DNA of 47,572 nt from Hahella sp. HN01 (GTDB lineage Bacteria > Pseudomonadota > Gammaproteobacteria > Pseudomonadales > Oleiphilaceae), in assembly GCF_018986435.1 (NCBI RefSeq), contig NZ_JAHMIN010000004.1, positions 1 through 47,572 of the forward strand, written 5' to 3'. Below the pieces are notes generated by a model. That model worked only from the letters and a program-made list of their open reading frames with translations. It did not search any database and was not told the origin of the DNA. Of this stretch, positions 42,620 through 47,572 are shown one piece after another (the first letter of the stretch is position 1; the number at the start of each line of letters is the position of its first letter). The position numbers were made by a program, and so were the translations under genes.

Positions 42620-42970
42620 CTAAGCGCTTGCGGCCATTGGCGTTCTTGAATTCTCTTTTGATTTATTCTCGACTGATTCGGTTTTTGCGGCGCTTTCAGG
42701 GCCTTCCGCAGTCTCCGTTTCAGGATCGTTCGAGGATTTTTCTGGTTCGGATTCTAGCGGAACAATATTGACCGCGTGGAATCCTTTGCCGCTGGGCTGT
42801 GCGTCAAAATTAACAGCTTGTCCCGCTTTCAGCGTCTTGTATCCTTCCATTTGGATTGACGAGAAGTGGACGAACAGATCTTCTTTGCAGAGATCGCCGT
42901 TTCCTTCATCAGCGATGATAAAGCCGTAGCCCTTGGCATTATTGAACCATTTTACTTTACCTTGAGGCAT
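42620..42970 (-). CDS. cspD: CspD-type cold-shock-domain protein with acidic tail
   Basis: This is a small nucleic-acid-binding protein of the CspD branch, which in E. coli is made in stationary phase and inhibits replication. Residues 1-70 form the cold-shock domain: GKVKWFNNAKGYGFI (RNP1) and DLFVHFSSI (RNP2), then LKAGQAVNFDAQPSGKGFHA. A tail of about 46 residues rich in Glu, Ser, Thr and Asn follows (SEPEKSSNDPETETAEGPES); E. coli CspD is only 74 aa. The ATG at 42970 follows GGGAG. It is divergent from clpS, the classical cspD-clpS-clpA arrangement. CspD is a Lon substrate in E. coli; a disordered tail could affect turnover, but that is a guess. Confidence 0.92.
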   Translation of the reverse strand: MPQGKVKWFNNAKGYGFIIADEGNGDLCKEDLFVHFSSIQMEGYKTLKAGQAVNFDAQPSGKGFHAVNIVPLESEPEKSSNDPETETAEGPESAAKTESVENKSKENSRTPMAASA

Positions 42971-43331
42971 GATCGACTCCCTTGTCTCCATAGAGATGGG
43001 CTTTTACCCTAGTTATTTTTGTCTATTGGCCAGTCCACTCTAATTTTACTACTTTCGCTTTACTACTAAAGCACCGGTAGCAGCAGTACAACAATTCGAG
43101 TATCTCGGCCTAGTTTGCTACCAAAGCAGATAGTATTATAAAGCAGCGCATATTGAAAGTAACCGGCCAAAAGGCTGGGCCCATTGAAGTTTGGATGGGG
43201 CGACTCCACTTTTATAATTGGCGTATAGTGTAGTTGGCGGGCAGTTATTGTGTTGCAAAAAAGAGCTCAGAGCTGGTTGCCGGAAAGTTACGAACTACTG
43301 TAAAAATTTAACTAAATTATTCAATCCGGCT
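42971..43331. promoter_or_regulatory. cspD-clpS divergent intergenic region, 361 nt
   Basis: No gene is seen. It holds the cspD Shine-Dalgarno (GGGAG), an inverted repeat GCTTT-ACTACT-AAAGC (43057-43072), and AT-rich candidate -10 boxes for the rightward unit (TATTAT near 43133, TATAGT near 43224), none with a good -35. Divergent growth-phase control of cspD and clpSA is expected from other species but not proven here. Confidence 0.4.
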
Positions 43332-43712
43332 ATGGGTAAAGTTGAAAATAGTCTACTAATATTAAATCAGGACAACGATGGCCTGGAGGATGAAGGGAAC
43401 CAAGATGGGGACCACCCCGGGAGTCTAGCGCTAGCGCCTGAGAAACCGGCGCTGAAGCGGCCTTCGATGTATCAGGTTGTTATGTTGAATGACGACTATA
43501 CACCGATGGACTTCGTTGTTGAGGTGTTGATAACGTTTTTCAACATGTCGGAACCTAAGGCTACGCAAGTTATGCTGGCGGTGCATACCCAAGGGCGTGC
43601 AGTATGTGGAGTGTTCACCAGGGATATCGCTGAGTCGAAGGCGGCTCAGGTAAACCAGTACTCGTCCGAGTGTGAACACCCTCTGCTATGTGAGATAGAA
43701 AGAGCGGATTAG
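43332..43712 (+). CDS. clpS: ClpS, N-degron adaptor for ClpAP
   Basis: ClpS binds proteins with N-end-rule residues (Leu, Phe, Tyr, Trp) and delivers them to ClpAP. The core fits well: [21 protein letters not shown] (substrate pocket with Asn-Asp-Asp and Met), the [17 protein letters not shown] segment with the pocket histidine, and [10 protein letters not shown]. The N-terminal extension before the core (about 45 residues, Asp/Glu-rich) is longer than in E. coli ClpS. The start is taken as ATG at 43332 (126 aa); no good Shine-Dalgarno is visible. It precedes clpA by 18 nt and is functionally linked to bpt and aat at the right edge. Confidence 0.93.
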   Translation: MGKVENSLLILNQDNDGLEDEGNQDGDHPGSLALAPEKPALKRPSMYQVVMLNDDYTPMDFVVEVLITFFNMSEPKATQVMLAVHTQGRAVCGVFTRDIAESKAAQVNQYSSECEHPLLCEIERAD

Positions 43713-43730
43713 TCATTCCTGAGGTGCCAA

Positions 43731-46010
43731 ATGCTAAGTAAAGACCTCGAATTAACTCTTAATGCAGCTTTCAAAAGCGCGCGCGAGAAACGTCATGAAT
43801 TCATGACGGTCGAGCACCTTTTGCTTGCCCTGCTCGACAATGATTCTGCGCTGAAAGTGTTAACAGCATGCGGCGCGGATCTGGGTCAGCTGCGTAACGA
43901 GCTTTCGGAGTTTGTTGATTCGACTACGCCGTTGATTCCGAACAATGATCCAGAGCGGGAAACTCAGCCGACTCTTGGGTTTCAACGGGTGCTTCAAAGA
44001 GCCGTATTTCATGTCCAGTCATCAGGCAAGAAAGAAGTGACTGGCGCTAATGTTCTGGTCGCTATTTTTAGCGAGCAGGAAAGTCAGGCGGTGTACGTCC
44101 TGAAGAAACAGAACGTCGCTCGTATTGATGTGGTTAACTATATCAGTCATGGCATTTCCAAAGTTTCCGGCGACCGTGAACAGGATGAGGAACACGAACA
44201 CCAGGAGGAAGGCTTGGAAGAGGGCGGCGGTTCAAAACCTTTGGAATCGTACGCGACCAATCTGAATGAGCAGGCCAGACTGGGGCGGATTGATCCTTTA
44301 ATCGGTCGTGACAAAGAGCTGGAAAGAGTCATGCAGATTCTTTCGCGTCGTCGCAAAAACAACCCGCTATTGGTGGGTGAGGCTGGCGTTGGTAAAACCG
44401 CCATTGCTGAAGGTTTGGCGAAACAGATCGTTGAAGGCAACGTGCCGGACATCATCAAAGACGCGGTGGTCTATTCTCTGGACCTGGGCGCCCTGTTAGC
44501 GGGTACCAAGTACCGTGGTGACTTCGAAAAACGCTTCAAGGCGTTATTGAAAGAATTGAAGCGTCAAACCAAGTCCATTTTGTTTATTGATGAGATTCAT
44601 ACCATCATTGGCGCCGGCTCAGCTTCCGGTGGCGTTATGGACGCATCAAACCTGTTGAAGCCGTTGTTGAGCTCCGGTGAGATTCGCTGCATCGGTTCAA
44701 CCACCTTCACAGAATTCCGCGGCATATTTGAGAAAGACAGCGCCCTGGCGCGTCGTTTCCAGAAGATTGACGTGGTGGAGCCCTCTGTTAACGATACTTA
44801 TCTGATTCTGAAGGGGCTCAAAAGACAGTTCGAGAAGCATCATGAAGTTGAATATACCGACGCGGCGCTTCGTTCCGCGGCGGACTTGGCGGATCGCTAT
44901 ATCAATGATCGCCATATGCCGGATAAGGCGATTGACGTCATTGATGAGGCGGGCGCCAGTCAAAGGCTGAAGCCCGAGGCTGATCGCGCCAAGATCATTG
45001 ATATTCATATCGTTGAGAGCGTCGTGGCGTCAATCGCCAGGATTCCGCCAAAAACCGTTTCTTCTTCCGACAAAGACAAGCTGCGCAATCTGCAGCGTAA
45101 TTTGAAGATGGTGGTGTTTGGCCAAGACCCTGCGATTGAGGCCTTGGTGACCGCTATCAAGCTCTCCAGAGCGGGGTTGAAGTCGGACGGTAAGCCTGAA
45201 GGCTCATTCCTGTTTGCTGGCCCTACAGGGGTTGGTAAGACGGAGGTGACTCGTCAGTTGGCCAAAATTCTGGGTGTGGAGCTGGTGCGTTTTGACATGT
45301 CTGAGTACATGGAAAGGCATACGGTTTCCCGTTTGATTGGCGCGCCTCCTGGCTATGTCGGGTTTGATCAGGGTGGTTTGTTGACCGAAGCGGTTAATAA
45401 GAATCCTCATTGCGTATTGCTGCTGGACGAGATAGAGAAGGCGCATCCGGAAGTCTTTAACCTGCTACTGCAGGTAATGGACCACGGCACTCTAACTGAC
45501 AACAACGGTCGCAAGGCGGATTTCCGTCACGTCATTCTGGTGATGACCACCAACGCTGGCGCTGAGGAAATGAGTCGTCGCTCCATTGGCTTCCGTTCTC
45601 AGGACCACACGACTGACGGTATGGAGATCATTACCAAGACCTTTACGCCTGAGTTCAGAAACCGTCTGGATGGAATCATTCAGTTTGGCCCATTGGACAC
45701 CACTACGATTACTCATGTGGTGGACAAGTTCCTGACCGAGATGCAGGCGCAACTGGACGAGAAGCGCATCCTTCTTGAGTTTGATACCGAAGCCAAAGCC
45801 TGGTTGGCGGTGCACGGATATGACGAGAAGATGGGGGCGAGGCCCATGGCTCGACTTATTCAGGAGAATATCAAGAAGCCTCTCGCCGAACAGATCCTGT
45901 TCGGAGATTTGGCGGAATGCGGCGGCACCGTGTTTATCAGTGTGAAGGACGACAAGTTGGACTTTAAATATGTGCCGGAGCGTGAGCTGCTGGACGAATC
46001 TACGCCTTAA
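43731..46010 (+). CDS. clpA: ClpA, AAA+ unfoldase of ClpAP
   Basis: This is the ATP-dependent unfoldase of the ClpAP protease. Order of parts: double Clp N-domain (about 1-145, MTVEHLLLALLDND), an acidic linker, AAA-1 with Walker A GEAGVGKTA (216-224) and Walker B SILFIDEIHTIIGAG, AAA-2 with Walker A GPTGVGKTE (about 497-505) and LLLDEIEKAHPEVFN, and the C-terminal small domain. The ClpP-binding IGF-type loop is present at IGFRSQDH. At 759 aa it matches E. coli ClpA (758). A GAGGTG Shine-Dalgarno lies 5 nt before the ATG, 18 nt after clpS, so the two are one operon. clpP is not in the window. Confidence 0.97.
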   Translation: MLSKDLELTLNAAFKSAREKRHEFMTVEHLLLALLDNDSALKVLTACGADLGQLRNELSEFVDSTTPLIPNNDPERETQPTLGFQRVLQRAVFHVQSSGKKEVTGANVLVAIFSEQESQAVYVLKKQNVARIDVVNYISHGISKVSGDREQDEEHEHQEEGLEEGGGSKPLESYATNLNEQARLGRIDPLIGRDKELERVMQILSRRRKNNPLLVGEAGVGKTAIAEGLAKQIVEGNVPDIIKDAVVYSLDLGALLAGTKYRGDFEKRFKALLKELKRQTKSILFIDEIHTIIGAGSASGGVMDASNLLKPLLSSGEIRCIGSTTFTEFRGIFEKDSALARRFQKIDVVEPSVNDTYLILKGLKRQFEKHHEVEYTDAALRSAADLADRYINDRHMPDKAIDVIDEAGASQRLKPEADRAKIIDIHIVESVVASIARIPPKTVSSSDKDKLRNLQRNLKMVVFGQDPAIEALVTAIKLSRAGLKSDGKPEGSFLFAGPTGVGKTEVTRQLAKILGVELVRFDMSEYMERHTVSRLIGAPPGYVGFDQGGLLTEAVNKNPHCVLLLDEIEKAHPEVFNLLLQVMDHGTLTDNNGRKADFRHVILVMTTNAGAEEMSRRSIGFRSQDHTTDGMEIITKTFTPEFRNRLDGIIQFGPLDTTTITHVVDKFLTEMQAQLDEKRILLEFDTEAKAWLAVHGYDEKMGARPMARLIQENIKKPLAEQILFGDLAECGGTVFISVKDDKLDFKYVPERELLDESTP

Positions 46011-46030
46011 TTGGAAGGGTGTTGGAAACT

Positions 46031-46057
46031 AAAAAAGGGGCGAAAAGCCCCTTTTTT
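46031..46057 (+). terminator. Intrinsic terminator after clpA
   Basis: AAAAAAGGGGC (46031-46041) and GCCCCTTTTTT (46047-46057) form a perfect 11-bp stem with a GAAAA loop, 20 nt after the clpA stop. The sequence reads equally well on the minus strand, so it could also end leftward transcripts from infA. Confidence 0.93.
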
Positions 46058-46100
46058 ATTTCGCCTGCTTAAATCGCCAGATAGTTGCTGGTGATTTACG

Positions 46101-46155
46101 AATTTTCCCAACTACAGAACGTGTTAAACAGTTCAGGAGGCGATTTGGGAAAATT
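46101..46155. repeat. 11-bp inverted repeat downstream of infA
   Basis: AATTTTCCCAA (46101-46111) and TTGGGAAAATT (46145-46155) are perfectly complementary across 33 nt. An inner GAAC/GTTC pair can form a smaller stem inside the loop. It begins 11 nt after the infA stop codon in the infA reading direction. In RNA it could form a branched hairpin that stabilises or terminates the infA message, followed on the minus strand by only a short T stretch. Confidence 0.6.
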
Positions 46156-46166
46156 AATGTGAGGTA

Positions 46167-46385
46167 TTAGCGGGCGCGGTATACGATGCGACCTTTGCTC
46201 AGGTCGTAGGGGGTCATTTCTACTTTGACTTTGTCTCCAGTCAGAATGCGAATGTAGTTTTTACGCATTTTTCCGGAGATATGGGCAGTAACGACATGAC
46301 CATTTTCGAGTTGAACCCTGAACATTGTATTGGGAAGGGTGTCAATGATGGTCCCTTCCATTTCAATATTACCTTCTTTCGCCAT
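46167..46385 (-). CDS. infA: Translation initiation factor IF-1
   Basis: IF-1 binds the ribosomal A site during initiation. The sequence is the standard 72-aa OB-fold protein: [19 protein letters not shown] at the start, [20 protein letters not shown], then [20 protein letters not shown] and a YRAR end. It is a stand-alone gene between clpA (convergent) and bpt (upstream, same strand, 210-bp gap). In E. coli infA lies next to a serine tRNA gene and aat; here I see no tRNA in the gap. Confidence 0.98.
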   Translation of the reverse strand: MAKEGNIEMEGTIIDTLPNTMFRVQLENGHVVTAHISGKMRKNYIRILTGDKVKVEMTPYDLSKGRIVYRAR

Positions 46386-46595
46386 TCAGCTTTGTCCTCA
46401 TGAAATTCGTGTTAAGCGCAAAAAGTTAAAAAATAGTAAGCGCTTTTTTAAGAGAGCGAATTTTGCCTTAATTATAACCAAAGTGCAAAAGCCAATTCTT
46501 TATTATCTGGATAATCAGCCCCTATTTCGCAAAATTTTCGGGTTGACGCGGGGATAAGGGTGTTATGTAGCCAGGAGATGTATGAAAGTTGGGCG

Positions 46596-47300
46596 TTAAA
46601 TAGTAATCCAGGAATCTCTGACTAACACTTGAATAGGGCGGTAATTGGTTTTGTAGGACATTTTTCGACAGCCTCGTATCCAGTATCCCAGATATAAATA
46701 GGGGAGGCGTTGTTCGCGGGCGAACTGGAGTTGCCACAGGATGGCGTAGACGCCAAGGGCGCGTTTATCCTCATTCGGATCAAAGAATGTATAGATTGCG
46801 GAGAGGCCGTCTGTGGTTCTGTCTGTTACAGCGATGGCGAGCAGTTTGTTATCCAGACGGAACTCGATAAACAGGGTTTCTGACCGCGCCTCCAGCAAGA
46901 ATGACTCATACTGGTCCAGTGTGGGGGGGTACATATCGCCGTCTTGATGTCGGGCGCTGATGTAGCGTTGGTAGAGAGCAAAGTGCTCTTGTTCGAACTG
47001 AGCGGAGCGCAGACGTACCGTCAGGTCTGAGTTGCGCTTCCAGGTACGTTCCTGGCTGCGCGTACGGTTGAACTCCTCCGTGGGGATACGCACGGCGATA
47101 CAGGCGTTGCAACCATTGCAGCGAGGCTTGTAGTAGTGGTTGCCGCTGCGACGGAATCCCAGTTGTGACAACCGAGTGTACAGATCCACGTTGATGTCCG
47201 CTTTAGGGTCCACGAACATGGTGGTGGCCAGGCGATCGTCAAGGTAACTGCACGGGTGTTCCGGCGTGGCGTAAAAAACCAGAGTCCTTAAGTTCGACAT
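46596..47300 (-). CDS. bpt: Aspartate/glutamate leucyltransferase (Bpt/Ate)
   Basis: This aminoacyl-tRNA-protein transferase adds Leu to N-terminal Asp or Glu, making ClpS-recognised degrons. It is of the ATE/Bpt family: LRTLVFYATPEHPCSYL at the start, ARTMFVDP-like LATTMFVDPKADI, the cysteine cluster YKPRCNGCNACIAVRIP, QYESFLL, and TYTFFDP-like IYTFFDPNEDKRALGVYAI, then LPYLYLGYWI and KMSYKTNYRP. The ATG at 47300 gives 234 aa, as in other Bpt proteins. It follows aat by 2 nt, so both transferases are co-translated and act upstream of ClpS-ClpA. Confidence 0.95.
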   Translation of the reverse strand: MSNLRTLVFYATPEHPCSYLDDRLATTMFVDPKADINVDLYTRLSQLGFRRSGNHYYKPRCNGCNACIAVRIPTEEFNRTRSQERTWKRNSDLTVRLRSAQFEQEHFALYQRYISARHQDGDMYPPTLDQYESFLLEARSETLFIEFRLDNKLLAIAVTDRTTDGLSAIYTFFDPNEDKRALGVYAILWQLQFAREQRLPYLYLGYWIRGCRKMSYKTNYRPIQVLVRDSWITI

Positions 47301-47302
47301 CG

Positions 47303-47572
47303 TCAGCAGCCTGTGGGGTCTATCGTCATCTTCCAGGGGTGAGAGAAATCGGCTCGCACCTCTATTTCTAGTATAGATAAAAACTCTTTTCTTGAAATCT
47401 GGCAAGCCCCCAAAGAGAGAAGGTGTGGATTGGGCACCTGACAGTCAATCAATCGATAGCCCCAGGCGTGTAGTTGTCGGACTAAAGTGATGAATGCCGC
47501 TTTGGAGGCGTTGGTTTCTCTGGAGAACATGGACTCGCCAAAAAAGCAGCGTCCGATGGCGAGGCCATACAA
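47303..47572 (-). CDS. aat: Leucyl/phenylalanyl-tRNA-protein transferase, C-terminal part
   Basis: Aat adds Leu or Phe to proteins with N-terminal Lys or Arg. Only the last 89 residues are in the window; the gene runs off the right edge. The segment shows [20 protein letters not shown], then [35 protein letters not shown] and ISRKEFL, which are the family's active-site and C-terminal motifs. The stop lies 2 nt before the bpt start. With bpt, clpS and clpA it forms the bacterial N-degron pathway in one 4-kb neighbourhood. Confidence 0.96.
   Translation of the reverse strand: MYGLAIGRCFFGESMFSRETNASKAAFITLVRQLHAWGYRLIDCQVPNPHLLSLGACQISRKEFLSILEIEVRADFSHPWKMTIDPTGC

Noticed and set aside
46386-46595. 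Possible serine tRNA between infA and bpt, as in E. coli near infA and aat
   Set aside because: No cloverleaf, GTTCRANNC-type T loop or CCA-type end could be found in the gap.

Overview
The window is a chromosomal segment of a free-living gammaproteobacterium. The order aat-bpt-infA-clpA/clpS-cspD-icd, followed by rluE-nudJ-mnmA-hflD-purB and further on aceA, is the order I recall from Pseudomonas and its marine relatives. The moderate GC, base usage and protein character suggest an Oceanospirillales-type marine bacterium, possibly Hahella. That name is an impression from memory, not a database result. I see no rRNA, tRNA, CRISPR array, insertion sequence or prophage.

Left part (1-12.7 kb). 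Two unrecognised, AT-richer genes lie on the minus strand (146-1142), followed by a gene-free stretch and a DUF1330-like protein. An AmpR-type regulator is divergent from a class A beta-lactamase with a Tat-like signal. Then come a hypothetical gene, alaA, msrB, a Tag-like DNA glycosylase, a glutathione peroxidase-ohrR pair with a clear promoter/operator, and a minus-strand run of sixA, a membrane-anchored hypothetical and a hybrid histidine kinase.

Middle part (12.8-25.3 kb). A nucleoside-scavenging island holds a BMP-type binding protein, a double ABC ATPase, two permeases, ribokinase and a nucleoside hydrolase, followed by a UshA-like lipoprotein nucleotidase. Together they would strip phosphate from extracellular nucleotides, import the nucleosides, release the bases and phosphorylate the ribose. 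Next are a 2OG-Fe(II) oxygenase, a phosphoesterase fused to a propeller-like C-terminus, a 0.4-kb non-coding stretch with a tandem repeat and an orphan terminator, a small hypothetical, and aceA divergent from a LysR regulator.

The most interesting region is 27.75-34.4 kb. A tight minus-strand operon encodes a TPR/outer-membrane-barrel protein resembling Slam (type XI secretion), a large secreted FecR-domain protein with a glycine-rich beta C-terminus, and a soluble protein with tandem cyclic-nucleotide-binding folds. It is divergent from a CHASE2-transmembrane-adenylate cyclase with class IIIb-like residues. I infer a trans-envelope cAMP signalling module that is probably undescribed as a unit. 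It lies between two conserved housekeeping blocks.

Right part (34.4-47.6 kb). This is a housekeeping block: a GNAT protein overlapping roxA, purB, hflD, mnmA, nudJ and rluE (RNA modification, translation and purine synthesis), then icd, cspD, clpS-clpA (N-degron proteolysis), infA, and bpt-aat (N-degron tagging). The aat gene runs off the right edge. Coordinates include stop codons. Several starts were moved inward from the longest frame on the basis of Shine-Dalgarno sites and family start positions. All homology statements are from memory of the families.
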